Shown here piece after piece: positions 36,951-45,790 of a DNA stretch of 64,000 nt. Both the position numbers and the translations under genes were made by a program. The notes beneath the pieces were generated by a model. That model was not told the DNA's origin. It was given only the letters and a program-made list of their open reading frames with translations, and did no database searches. Origin of the DNA: Thermomicrobium sp. (lineage in GTDB: Bacteria; Chloroflexota; Chloroflexia; Thermomicrobiales; Thermomicrobiaceae); contig JANXBE010000001.1 of NCBI GenBank assembly GCA_025060175.1, forward strand, positions 140,175 to 204,174, given 5' to 3'. Position 1 is the stretch's first letter. Each line of letters begins with the position of its first letter.

Positions 36951-37334
36951 ATGGAGCGCGAGGTCATCCAAACGACTGGAGCACCGCGACCGATCGGTCC
37001 GTATGTCCAAGCCATCCGCGTCGGTCGCTTCGTCTTCACGGCCGGCCAGATTCCGCTCGATCCGGAGACCGGTCGCCTCGTCGAGGGAGGGATCGAGGAA
37101 CAGACGAGGCGAGTCCTCGAGAATTTGAAAGCCATCCTGGAGGCTGCTGGGAGTTCGTTGGCGCAGGTCGTCCGAACCACCTGCTTTCTCGCTGATTTGG
37201 ATGAGTTTCCGGCATTCAACCGCGTATACGCGCAGTATTTCGGTCCACATCCGCCGGCTCGTACGACTGTTCAAGCAGCACGTCTTCCGGCCGGTGCCCT
37301 CGTCGAAATCGACTGTATCGCCGTCATCGACTGA
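36951..37334 (+). CDS. RidA/YjgF family reactive intermediate deaminase
   Basis: A 127-residue trimeric enamine/imine deaminase that hydrolyses 2-aminoacrylate and related intermediates. GAPRPIGPYVQAIRVGRFVFTAGQ, QTRRVLENLKAILEAAGSSL and the closing ARTTVQAARLPAGALVEIDC contain the conserved Arg near the C-terminus and the substrate-pocket residues. The ATG at 36951 has AAGGGGAG 7-9 bp upstream; an earlier start would add 11 atypical residues. It is divergent from the VanW gene with about 150 bp between. Confidence 0.95.
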   Translation: MEREVIQTTGAPRPIGPYVQAIRVGRFVFTAGQIPLDPETGRLVEGGIEEQTRRVLENLKAILEAAGSSLAQVVRTTCFLADLDEFPAFNRVYAQYFGPHPPARTTVQAARLPAGALVEIDCIAVID

Positions 37335-37342
37335 GCGGTGGG

Positions 37343-37371
37343 TTGTCTGCCTCAAAGGCGTCTGCTATACT
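37343..37371 (+). promoter_or_regulatory. Promoter of tRNA-Val (CAC)
   Basis: TTGTCT at 37343-37348 and TATACT at 37366-37371, spacer 17 bp, ending 12 bp before the tRNA. Confidence 0.7.
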
Positions 37372-37383
37372 GCATGCTGGCAT

Positions 37384-37457
37384 GGGTGAGTAGCTCAGCC
37401 GGTCAGAGCGCGCGGTTCACATCCGCGAGGTCAGGGGTTCGAGTCCCTTCTCACCCA
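37384..37457 (+). tRNA. tRNA-Val (CAC)
   Basis: A 74-nt tRNA with acceptor GGGTGAG/CTCACCC, anticodon stem CGCGG/CCGCG and loop TTCACAT, anticodon CAC. It complements the TAC isoacceptor at 24.3 kb. CCA is not encoded. Confidence 0.95.
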
Positions 37458-37650
37458 CCGAGGGAGTACGGGAAACGGCGAAGTGGCGCGGTGCGAGGCC
37501 GCGGCCACTCTTGTGTTCGGAACATGCCCGATGCCGTTCGATGCAACTGTTCCGCCGCGCCGGTGCGAGTCGGCCGTTCTCCCTGAGTGCACCGAATTCC
37601 TGGGGTCGTCGCAGGAGCGATGCCGCAGTACGAACGGCGAGGTGTCGACA

Positions 37651-38121
37651 ATGGTTCGCGAGCGTCCGATCGTCCTTACACCGGAGGGACGAGCTGCGCT
37701 GGAGCAGGAACTCGAGCAGCTCCGCCAGGTGAAGCTGCCACTCCTGCTCGAGCGATTGCACCAGCTCAGTACCGAAGGTGACATCTCGGACAACAGCGAG
37801 TACGAAGATGCCAAAGAGGAATTGTTCCTCACTGAGGCGCGCATCCGTGAGATCGAACACATTCTCCGCCGTGCACAGACCGTGACGTACACTGGCCCGG
37901 GCGACGAGGTTCGGTTGGGATCACGAGTAACGGTGGTCGATGACGAAGGTGTCACCGAGACGTGGATCATCGTGAGTCCCGAGGAAGCCAACGCCGCACA
38001 AGGGCGCATCTCGATCGAGTCTCCTGTCGGTGCAGCGCTGCTCGGGCGTCGGGCGGGAACGACGGTCACCGTCCGTGCCCCTGGTGGCGAAATGCGGCTG
38101 ACGATTCAGCGAATCGAGTGA
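37651..38121 (+). CDS. greA: Transcription elongation factor GreA
   Basis: A 156-residue factor that rescues arrested RNA polymerase by stimulating transcript cleavage. The N-terminal coiled coil carries the acidic tip GDISDNSEYEDAKEE (about residues 42-56). The C-terminal FKBP-like domain holds GSRVTVVDDEG, RISIESPVGAALLGRRAG and GGEMRLTI. The frame is open far upstream across the tRNA-Val trailer, but ATG at 37651 with GAGGTG before it is the family start. lysS follows after 87 bp. Confidence 0.96.
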   Translation: MVRERPIVLTPEGRAALEQELEQLRQVKLPLLLERLHQLSTEGDISDNSEYEDAKEELFLTEARIREIEHILRRAQTVTYTGPGDEVRLGSRVTVVDDEGVTETWIIVSPEEANAAQGRISIESPVGAALLGRRAGTTVTVRAPGGEMRLTIQRIE

Positions 38122-38208
38122 CCCGACACCACTCCGGCATCGGTGCGGGGCCGCACCGTCGGCTCCCGCTCGTCGTATGCGAGCGTCTTCCGCGAACGGG
38201 GAGGCTGC

Positions 38209-39798
38209 ATGCCGCTCAACGATCAGCAACGCGCGCGGCTGGAAAAGCTCCGGGAACTCCGCCAACTCGGCATCGATCCGTACCCGCCCCGATCGACGCG
38301 CACCGTAACTGCCGCCGACGCGATCGCACGCTTCACGGCACTGGAGGCTCACCTCGGTGGTGAACCCGACCCGACGCCGGTCACGGTCGCAGGTCGGGTC
38401 ATGTCGATCCGGGACATGGGTCGAACCGTCTTCAGTCACATCCGCGATGGCTCCGGGGCGATTCAACTCTATCTGCGGCGCGAGCTCCTCGGCGACGAAC
38501 AACTGTCCTGGTTCAAGCGTTATGTCGACCTCAACGATTTCCTGGAGGCGGACGGTCACCTGTTTCGCACCCGTACGGGCGAAGTTACGGTGCAGGTCTC
38601 AGCCGTTCGCCTGCTCAGCAAGGCCCTCAACCCGCCGCCGGACAAGTGGCACGGGCTCACCGACGTCGAGACTCGATACCGCCAACGCTATGTGGACCTT
38701 TTGAGCAATCCGGAGACGCGCGACGTCTTCCTCACTCGAGCCCGCATCGTTCGTGCCATCAGACGCTTCCTGGACGAGCGCGGCTTCTTGGAGGTCGAGA
38801 CGCCGACGCTCCAACCGATTTACGGCGGAGCAGCTGCTCGCCCGTTCACGACCTACTACCATGCGCTCGATCAAACCTTCTATCTCCGCATTTCGGACGA
38901 ACTGTATCTCAAGCGCCTCATCGTCGGAGGTTACGACCGTGTGTATGAAATTTGCAAGGATTTCCGAAATGAGGGGATCGATGCTCGTCATAATCCAGAG
39001 TTTACCATGCTGGAGTTTTATGCGGCATATACGGATTATTTCGACATCATGCAGCTGTGTGAAGAGCTGATCATGTACGCTGCCCAGGAAGCGCTCGGGA
39101 GCCTTTCTCTCCCCTGGGGCGCGGACACGATCGATCTCACGCCGCCCTGGACCCGGATGACCCTCCGTGACGCGCTTCTGCAGTACACCGGCATCGATTA
39201 CCTAGCGGTCCCGGATCAACCTTCGCTCTACCGCCAGGCTCGCGAACTCGGAGCCGACGTCCGCCCGGACACCGTGTGGCCACGCATCCTCGACGAACTG
39301 CTCAAGACGTTCGTGCGTCCGCACCTCGTGCAGCCGACCTTCGTCTACGATTACCCGGTCGCGCTCTCGCCCCTCGCGAAGCGCAAGCCGGAGGACCCGA
39401 GGCTCGTCGAGCGGTTCCAGCTCTTCATGGGCGGGCTCGAGTTGGCCAATGCCTACACCGAGTTGAACGACCCGCTCGATCAACTCTATCGCTTCCTCGA
39501 GCAGGCACGAGATCGCGCGCGCGGCGACGAGGAGGCGATGCCGATCGACGAGGACTTCATTCACGCCTTGATGTACGGGATGCCGCCGACTGGTGGCTTC
39601 GGCCTGGGGATCGATCGCTTGGTGATGCTCTTCACTAACCGACCGACCATTCGTGAAGTGATCCTCTTCCCGCAACTGCGCTCGAAGCCGGAACCTCTCG
39701 GTCTCGTCGACGATCTCCAGCCGTATCTCGACCTCGTACCGGGTGCTCAGGGATCAGCCGTGGGTGCTGACCCGCCCACGGGGAGCACTTCGGCTTGA
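38209..39798 (+). CDS. lysS: Lysyl-tRNA synthetase, class II
   Basis: A 529-residue class IIb synthetase. The N-terminal OB fold has VAGRVMSIRDMGRTVFSHI. Motif 1 surrounds FLEVETPTLQPIYGGAAARPF, motif 2 is FRNEGIDARHNPEFTMLEFY, and motif 3 is GFGLGIDRLVMLFT. About 25 residues at the C-terminus are a Gly/Ser/Thr tail beyond the usual end. The ATG at 38209 has GGGGAGG upstream. The last 52 bp overlap the convergent AI-2E-type transporter gene. Confidence 0.96.
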   Translation: MPLNDQQRARLEKLRELRQLGIDPYPPRSTRTVTAADAIARFTALEAHLGGEPDPTPVTVAGRVMSIRDMGRTVFSHIRDGSGAIQLYLRRELLGDEQLSWFKRYVDLNDFLEADGHLFRTRTGEVTVQVSAVRLLSKALNPPPDKWHGLTDVETRYRQRYVDLLSNPETRDVFLTRARIVRAIRRFLDERGFLEVETPTLQPIYGGAAARPFTTYYHALDQTFYLRISDELYLKRLIVGGYDRVYEICKDFRNEGIDARHNPEFTMLEFYAAYTDYFDIMQLCEELIMYAAQEALGSLSLPWGADTIDLTPPWTRMTLRDALLQYTGIDYLAVPDQPSLYRQARELGADVRPDTVWPRILDELLKTFVRPHLVQPTFVYDYPVALSPLAKRKPEDPRLVERFQLFMGGLELANAYTELNDPLDQLYRFLEQARDRARGDEEAMPIDEDFIHALMYGMPPTGGFGLGIDRLVMLFTNRPTIREVILFPQLRSKPEPLGLVDDLQPYLDLVPGAQGSAVGADPPTGSTSA

Positions 39799-40904
39799 GG
39801 GCCCACGTCGGCCTCGGCATCGGTCCAGCGTCGGTACAGGTATCGGAAGACGTCGCGGAAAACGGCCGCTAACGGTACCGCGATGATCATCCCGGGGATC
39901 CCCCACAGTGCGCCCCCCGCCACGACGAGGACCATCACCACCGCCGGGTTCATTTCCACCACGTACCCGTGCACCCGCGGCACCAACAAGTTGTTTTCGA
40001 GTTGCTGGATGATGATGAACGCCAGACCGACCCAGAGCAGCTTGCTCGGGTCGGTGGCGACCGCGACCAAGGCGATGACCACGAACGTGAGGATCGGACC
40101 GAGGATCGGGACCAGCTCGAGCACACCAGCGATCAAGCCGAGGACGATCGGCTGGGTCATGCCAATCGCCCACATCGCGATACCGACCGCGATGCCGATG
40201 ATCACACCGAGCAACAACTGACCGCGGATATAGGCTGCGAGCGTCCGATCGATGATGCGCACGATCGCCTGCACGTCGGAGCGCCAGCTCGCTGGCCACA
40301 GGCCATAGAACCACTGCAGTGCACGTTCGCTGTCCTTGAGAACGTAATACATCCAGAACGGCACCAAGACGACAGCAGAGAAGAAACCGACCGCCGCGCC
40401 CACCGCTCCGAAGGTGACCCGCATCGCTCGTTGGAGGGCGCCGAGCGCCATCGACCACAGGTTCCCCACCGCTCCCTCGATCTGGGCTCGCCACTGCGCG
40501 GGAACCGTGGCCTCGTACTGCGCCAGCCACCGGTTGACGTTTTCATTGACAGCATTCCAATACCCAGGCGCGGCCTGAACGAACTCGGTCGTCTGACGGA
40601 CGAGTGGCGGTACGAACAGCATCGCCACCCCAGCCATGACCGCGGCCGCAGTCACGTACGTTGCTAGGATGGCGATCGTCCGCGCCAGGCCAGGAGCCCG
40701 GTGACGAAAAGGGAGGAGACGTTCATAGACACGAACCACCGGCGCGAGCAGGTAGACGAAGACCGCACCAACGATGAATGGGAGGAGCGCACCGCGCACC
40801 GACCAGAAGACCCACCCGACGACGACGAGCGCGATCGCGACGAGCAGCCGTCGCAACCACCGTTGTCCTCCGCACTTCGCTGGCACACGCTCGTCGGTGG
40901 ACAT
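39747..40904 (-). CDS. AI-2E family transporter (UPF0118)
   Basis: A 385-residue membrane protein with eight predicted helices of the AI-2 exporter/TqsA-like family. Hallmarks are PFWMYYVLKDSER, IIDRTLAAYIRGQLLLGVIIG and LELVPILGPILTF. The end is an acidic/proline tail that overlaps lysS on the other strand. ATG at 40904 has GCGAGG upstream; GTG at 40937, overlapping the permease stop, would add 11 residues. Members move diverse substrates, so autoinducer transport is not implied. It follows the ABC importer genes and may share their transcript. Confidence 0.85.
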   Translation of the reverse strand: MSTDERVPAKCGGQRWLRRLLVAIALVVVGWVFWSVRGALLPFIVGAVFVYLLAPVVRVYERLLPFRHRAPGLARTIAILATYVTAAAVMAGVAMLFVPPLVRQTTEFVQAAPGYWNAVNENVNRWLAQYEATVPAQWRAQIEGAVGNLWSMALGALQRAMRVTFGAVGAAVGFFSAVVLVPFWMYYVLKDSERALQWFYGLWPASWRSDVQAIVRIIDRTLAAYIRGQLLLGVIIGIAVGIAMWAIGMTQPIVLGLIAGVLELVPILGPILTFVVIALVAVATDPSKLLWVGLAFIIIQQLENNLLVPRVHGYVVEMNPAVVMVLVVAGGALWGIPGMIIAVPLAAVFRDVFRYLYRRWTDAEADVGPQAEVLPVGGSAPTADP

Positions 40905-40929
40905 GCAACCGCTACCTCGCCGGATCTCC

Positions 40930-41781
40930 TCAGTCACTGCGACTTCGCCGGCGAGCGAGTTCTGCCGATGCGAGGACCACGACCGAGAACACGATCAGCA
41001 TCGAGGAGACCGCTGCGATCGTCGGATCGATCTCCATGCGCAGGCCTTCGAACATCCGCATCGGCAACGTCCGACCCCGCGCTCCGGCGATGAACAATGC
41101 CACGATCAGTTCATCGAAGGAGGCGATGAAAGCAAAAACCGCTCCCGCAAAGATCCCAGGGCTAATCAGCGGTAAGGTAACGTATCGGAACGTTTGCCAG
41201 CTGTTCGCTCCGAGACTCTGTGCAGCTTGCTCCAAGCGGATATCCACGCCCCGCAAGGTAGCTGACACATTTACGATCACGTATGGAATCGCCAGCACGG
41301 TGTGCGCCAGCACCAGCCCCCAGAATGTCTGGACGAGATGGAGGCGAACGTAGATGCCGTAAATCGCGATCGCGACGATGATGGCTGGTACGACCAGCGG
41401 TGACACGATGATCAGGTTCACCAGCTCCTTGCCCGGAAACGAACTCCGGACCAGCGCCAGGGACGCTGCGACCCCGAGCACCGTGGCGAGAATCATGACG
41501 GTGAACGCGACGCGTATGCTTTGAATCGTCGCCGCCGTCCAGTCAGCCCGAGCGAAGAAGTTCTCGTACCACTGGAGCGAGAGTCCGGGCGGTGGGAAGG
41601 AGAGATATTTCGCCGCGCTGAACGACATCGGTAGGACGATGAGCACGGGTGCGACGAGATAGAGCAACACCAGCGCGCTGAAGATCGCCAGTAGCACCCG
41701 ACCCCACGGGATCGTGAAGCCCTGTCTCCCGTGCACGTGCATCAGCACCGCACGGTCGAGTTCAGCAGCCCTCTCTACCAT
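40930..41781 (-). CDS. ABC transporter permease, PotC-like
   Basis: A 283-residue inner-membrane permease with six helices. The coupling loop that contacts the ATPase reads EQAAQSLGANSWQTFRYVTLP, the EAA signature. It belongs to the polyamine/opine/ferric iron importer type. The ATG shares its A with the stop of the upstream permease, so the two are translationally coupled and form the membrane heterodimer. Confidence 0.93.
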   Translation of the reverse strand: MVERAAELDRAVLMHVHGRQGFTIPWGRVLLAIFSALVLLYLVAPVLIVLPMSFSAAKYLSFPPPGLSLQWYENFFARADWTAATIQSIRVAFTVMILATVLGVAASLALVRSSFPGKELVNLIIVSPLVVPAIIVAIAIYGIYVRLHLVQTFWGLVLAHTVLAIPYVIVNVSATLRGVDIRLEQAAQSLGANSWQTFRYVTLPLISPGIFAGAVFAFIASFDELIVALFIAGARGRTLPMRMFEGLRMEIDPTIAAVSSMLIVFSVVVLASAELARRRSRSD

Positions 41782-42683
41782 CAGTAACCACCCCCGAACA
41801 TCTTATCGAGCCCGAGGAGGCGGTTATAGATCGCGAAGATGACGAGTGTGACCACCAGGAGGACCGTCGCCAAAGCCGCAGCGAACGGGAAATTCAACTG
41901 CGTCCGGATCTGTGTCTCGATCAACTGGGCGATCATCATGTCGGTGCGTCCGCCCATCAAAGCCGGCGTGATGAAGAACCCGAGAGCCAAGATGAAGACC
42001 AGGAGACTGCCAGCAGCGACACCCGGCAAACTCAGGGGAAGGAAAACCCGCAAGAACGCGTGGAACGGCGATGCTCCTAAGTTCGCCGCTGCCCGCAGCA
42101 AATTGCGGTCGATACCACGCATCACCGCATAGGCCGGTAGAACCATGAACGGAAGCAGTACATGGGTCATGCCGACCAAGACGCCGATGCGGTTGTACAT
42201 CATGCGGAGCGGTTCATCGATGAGTCCCCATTCCAAGAGCCAACGGTTCAAAACACCCTGCCGTTGCAGGAGCACCATCCAGGCGTACGTGCGGACCAGG
42301 ATGCTCGTCCAGAAGGGAATCAGCACGAGGATCATAAGGAGTCGAGCCGTCCGCGGTCGCAGCGTCGCCAAGAAGTAGGCGAGCGGATAACCCAGGACGA
42401 GGCAAATCAGCGTCACCTGGAAGGCGATCGTGAACGTCGTGCTCAGGACTCGGACATAGAGATCGACTTCGACGATTCGACGGTAATGCTCGAGCGTGAG
42501 CTGGTGCCCGTCGTACACGCTCGTCACGAGAAGCCGAAGAATCGGGTAGACGAACAGAACGATGAGCATCAGCAGGGTCGGCAACAGCAGCAAGAGATAC
42601 GTGACCTGACGCTGGAATTGGAGTCGTCGACTGAAAGCACTCTCTCGAGAGACTCGGCCCGCGAGCACTTCGCTCGATGTCAT
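41781..42683 (-). CDS. ABC transporter permease, PotB-like
   Basis: A 300-residue permease with six helices and the EAA loop LRAAANLGASPFHAFLRVFLP. IPFWTSILVRTYAWMVLL and LGFFITPALMGG are typical of PotB/AttA2-type polyamine permeases. ATG at 42683 has AAGGG about 10 bp upstream; GTG at 42710 is an alternative. A strong palindrome separates it from the solute-binding protein gene. Confidence 0.92.
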   Translation of the reverse strand: MTSSEVLAGRVSRESAFSRRLQFQRQVTYLLLLLPTLLMLIVLFVYPILRLLVTSVYDGHQLTLEHYRRIVEVDLYVRVLSTTFTIAFQVTLICLVLGYPLAYFLATLRPRTARLLMILVLIPFWTSILVRTYAWMVLLQRQGVLNRWLLEWGLIDEPLRMMYNRIGVLVGMTHVLLPFMVLPAYAVMRGIDRNLLRAAANLGASPFHAFLRVFLPLSLPGVAAGSLLVFILALGFFITPALMGGRTDMMIAQLIETQIRTQLNFPFAAALATVLLVVTLVIFAIYNRLLGLDKMFGGGY

Positions 42684-42749
42684 GCTGGTCGCCCTTCCGC
42701 GTCCGCTCACGATGTGCCTAGCTTAGGCCACCGGGTTCCCTTCTGACAA

Positions 42750-42781
42750 GCGATCGGGGGAGCGATCGCTCCCCCGATCGC
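42750..42781. repeat. Perfect 32-bp palindrome between binding-protein and permease genes
   Basis: Two 16-bp arms, starting GCGATCGGGGGAGCGA, are exact complements with no loop. Transcribed from the minus strand it forms a very stable hairpin 13 bp after the stop of the binding-protein gene, followed by TTGTC. It probably slows RNA polymerase or protects the upstream mRNA end, giving more binding protein than permease. Confidence 0.75.
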
Positions 42782-42794
42782 TGCAGCAGAGCGT

Positions 42795-44021
42795 CTACTT
42801 GGTCAGCCAGTCGTTGAACCGCTCCGTGAGGCGGTCAAGATTCTCCAGCCAGAACGCGGCATCGGCCAGCAGCTGCTTCTCCTTCTGCGCGGGAGCGCTC
42901 GGCAGGCGTGCCTTCAAGTCGTCCGGCAGGAGATCGAACGCTTTCGCGTTGGTCGGACTATACGGAATGTACTTGGAGAGCTCGGCTTGTACCTCCGGCC
43001 GGGTAGCGAAGTTGATGAAATCCATCGCCAATTCCTTCTCCTTCACGCCCTTCGGGACGATGAAGGAGTCAGTCCGGAGCAAGCCTTGGTTCCACTGGAT
43101 CGCGATCGGCGCTCCTTGCCGTTGTGCGGCGTCGATCCGACCGTTCCACGCGTTCGCCATGTCGACCTCACCGTCGGTCAGGAGCTGGGCTGGTTGGGCG
43201 CCAGCTTCCCACCAGACGGTCACGTGCGGCTTGATCTCATCCATCTTCTTGAAGGCTCGCTCTACCCCGTCAGCAGTCCGGAGAACCTGGTACACCTGCT
43301 CCTTGGGGACGCCGTCCGCCATGAGTGCGAACTCGAGGTTCCCGACCGGTCCGTCGACTTTGTCCATCGCACGTGGACCGGGGAAGTTCTGCACGTCCCA
43401 GAAATCCTTCCAGCCCTGCGGGGGATTGTTCCCGAATTTGTCCGTCCGATACGCCAAAATCAACGACCAATAAATCACCGCCACATCGAACTCGCCGGCG
43501 ACATCCTCGAAGAAGTTTGCCTTGTCGACGAGCGCATAATCGATCGGCTCCAAGTACCCCTGCATGCCGAGCACGCGGCCCTCGAAGGTGCCCTGTTGCG
43601 CGACTGTCCACTCGACCGCTCCCGCGTCGACCATCGCCTTGAGCTTCCCGATGTCGGTCGTGTCCTCGACGATGGTCGCACCGGTGAGGCGAGCGAACGG
43701 CTCGAGAACCGCCTTCCGCTGCGCATCCTGCATCGCGCCACCGAACCCAGCGAAGACGAGCGTCTTGCCCTTCCACTTGTTGGGGTTGTCATACCCGGGC
43801 ACCTTCAAGTCGCCCGCCGCAGGTGGTGTCGCTCCTGCCGCAGGAGTTTGGCCACCCGCCGGAGCCGCCGTCGGCGTCGCCCCGCCCTGACCGCAGGCGG
43901 CGAGCACGCTCCCACCCACGACGGTCAAACCGGCGGCCGCGGCGAGGCGCAAAAACTGGCGTCTCCGCAAACGACTCGCATGCTCCCGATCACGGAGCAT
44001 CCGCTCCCACGCGCTTCCCAC
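42795..44021 (-). CDS. Extracellular solute-binding lipoprotein, PotD-like
   Basis: A 408-residue substrate-binding component of the ABC importer. The N-terminus has a twin-arginine motif RRRQFLRL at residues 19-26, a hydrophobic core, and a lipobox LAAC with Cys43 as the lipidated residue, followed by an Ala/Thr/Pro/Gly linker. The mature part fits family 1 polyamine/opine binders (TLVFAGFGGAMQDAQRKAV; DMANAWNGRIDAAQRQGAPI). The GTG at 44021 is preceded by AAGGAGGAG, better than the upstream GTG at 44039. Tat export suggests folding before export. Confidence 0.93.
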   Translation of the reverse strand: MGSAWERMLRDREHASRLRRRQFLRLAAAAGLTVVGGSVLAACGQGGATPTAAPAGGQTPAAGATPPAAGDLKVPGYDNPNKWKGKTLVFAGFGGAMQDAQRKAVLEPFARLTGATIVEDTTDIGKLKAMVDAGAVEWTVAQQGTFEGRVLGMQGYLEPIDYALVDKANFFEDVAGEFDVAVIYWSLILAYRTDKFGNNPPQGWKDFWDVQNFPGPRAMDKVDGPVGNLEFALMADGVPKEQVYQVLRTADGVERAFKKMDEIKPHVTVWWEAGAQPAQLLTDGEVDMANAWNGRIDAAQRQGAPIAIQWNQGLLRTDSFIVPKGVKEKELAMDFINFATRPEVQAELSKYIPYSPTNAKAFDLLPDDLKARLPSAPAQKEKQLLADAAFWLENLDRLTERFNDWLTK

Positions 44022-44156
44022 AGCTTCTCCTCCTTCCACTCGCTTCTCTCGTCCTCACGCCCGCCTCTCACGCTCGTGCGAGCAGACCAGGGTCGGAGTA
44101 GGACGATCCCCTCCTTTCTCCCGCTCTCCAGTCCTCGACCCGCCTCACCGATGTCT

Positions 44157-45782
44157 TCACAGTTCGATGGACGCCTGCCCGGTGGGTGTCGGAATCCACC
44201 ACTCCTCACCGCGAACCGTCGTAACGTACTCCGGCCACCGGAGATCGATCGGCGGTTGCACGTCGGGCGGTAGGAGTGGTCCGACCCAACCACTCCCGCC
44301 GATGCCACCGCCCGTTCGCTCGCGGAACTCCTCCCATGCCTGTTCGAGGATCCTCGGATTCGTCAACAGATCGAGCAATGTCGCCGCGATGACCTTGCCG
44401 GCCACGAACATCCCAGGATCCACGATCTCCGGCCGCCCACCGAGTGCGTTGTCCGCCCAGGCTGGATACGCATAGCTGGGATGCGGTGGACGCAACCGTG
44501 GCCTCGCCGTGAAGAGACGAACCGTCGGTGCATGCCACGTGTACTCCACATAGTCGTCGGACGTGAAATGCTGTTGCCAAGCTGGAAGCGCGGATCGGAT
44601 CGTCGCCTCGTACACCTCCGGCGGAATGATCTCCTCGACATCGTCGCTGAACGGCTCGTCCATCGGTTCCAAGCCGAGATTGCGCTGAATCTCCCGGGCG
44701 AAAGCGCGTGCCTCTTCGCTGTAGCGCGGGGGCCCGACCAACTCGAGGTTCTCGTAGGCAACCCGGGCCAAAACGCGGTTCGGCAAACCGACACGCGTTT
44801 TGCTGACCCAGCGAAGCGATGCACGACATCCCGTCGCTGCGGCCGCTTGCCGCGCGTTGTTCGCAAGAACGCGGAAAATCTGCTCCTGGATCTCCAAAGA
44901 CGGTGACCGCCACGCATATTGGATTTGTGCGAACCGCGGAGGAAGATTGTCAGCAGTCGCATCTCCAGCGACCAACACGAACTCATTCAATGTCCAGGAG
45001 CCGGTGTGCGGAAACATCGCTTCCTTGACATACTTCGTAAGCGTGTACATCAAACACAGTGCATCGAGCGCTCCAGGATATCGTGCTGCCGCGTGTGCAC
45101 CACCGACGGTCGGGAACAGACGCCGGTCAATCCACCGCTCCGGTTCAACACATTCGAAGGTGAAAACGCAACTCCAATAGGAACCGCAGTGCGTTTCCCA
45201 AGCGACCGTATTGGTTCCTTTCGGATAGTACGAGGGATGATACGCCACGAACGCATCGAAGCCATCATAGTACCCTTTGGCGGCGTGTATCGGCTTGGAA
45301 CCGCACATCTTCTCCGCTGGTTCACCGAAAAAGCGGAGCGTGCCGTCGATACCATGACGTTCCATCGCGTATTTCGCCGCCAATACGCCCGTCAGCGCGG
45401 CAACACCGAGCATCGAGTGGGGGTCGGTGTGACCGGCTGCCCACGGATGCAATCCCTCGCGCGGTTTCCGATAAGGAACCGCCTCCTGCGAATTACCAGG
45501 CACCGCGTCGTATTCAGCATATGCTCCGAGAACGGGTCGGCCGGCGCCCCAGGTGGCGACGAAGGCGGTCGGCATACCGCCCGAACCCTCTTCGACGGCG
45601 AAACCGTGGCGCTTGAGGAGATCGACATACGCGCGCGCCGACTTGTACTCTCGCCAGGCCGGTTCCGCGTATCGCCAGATCTCCAGATCGAACGCCGAAA
45701 GCCACGCGGAATTCTCTTCGATCCACCGGAATGCCGTTCGCTTCGCGTCGGACAGCGGCGCAGGCACCGTGTCGCCCCTCAC
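44157..45782 (-). CDS. M20-family amidohydrolase (AbgB-like)
   Basis: A 541-residue metal-dependent amidase/peptidase. LGAYAEYDAVPGNSQ, the metal-binding AAGHTDPHSMLG (usually CGHN in relatives), FFGEPAEKMCGSKPIHA and the AHAAARYPGALDALC segment follow the p-aminobenzoyl-glutamate hydrolase subunit B type. The long insertion and the C-terminal tail are family-like. The GTG at 45782 has AGGAG 5 bp upstream; GTG at 45767 is also possible. Between transport genes and an FAD oxidase it probably hydrolyses an amide bond of the imported compound. Confidence 0.85.
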   Translation of the reverse strand: MRGDTVPAPLSDAKRTAFRWIEENSAWLSAFDLEIWRYAEPAWREYKSARAYVDLLKRHGFAVEEGSGGMPTAFVATWGAGRPVLGAYAEYDAVPGNSQEAVPYRKPREGLHPWAAGHTDPHSMLGVAALTGVLAAKYAMERHGIDGTLRFFGEPAEKMCGSKPIHAAKGYYDGFDAFVAYHPSYYPKGTNTVAWETHCGSYWSCVFTFECVEPERWIDRRLFPTVGGAHAAARYPGALDALCLMYTLTKYVKEAMFPHTGSWTLNEFVLVAGDATADNLPPRFAQIQYAWRSPSLEIQEQIFRVLANNARQAAAATGCRASLRWVSKTRVGLPNRVLARVAYENLELVGPPRYSEEARAFAREIQRNLGLEPMDEPFSDDVEEIIPPEVYEATIRSALPAWQQHFTSDDYVEYTWHAPTVRLFTARPRLRPPHPSYAYPAWADNALGGRPEIVDPGMFVAGKVIAATLLDLLTNPRILEQAWEEFRERTGGGIGGSGWVGPLLPPDVQPPIDLRWPEYVTTVRGEEWWIPTPTGQASIEL

Positions 45783-45790
45783 CCTCGCTC

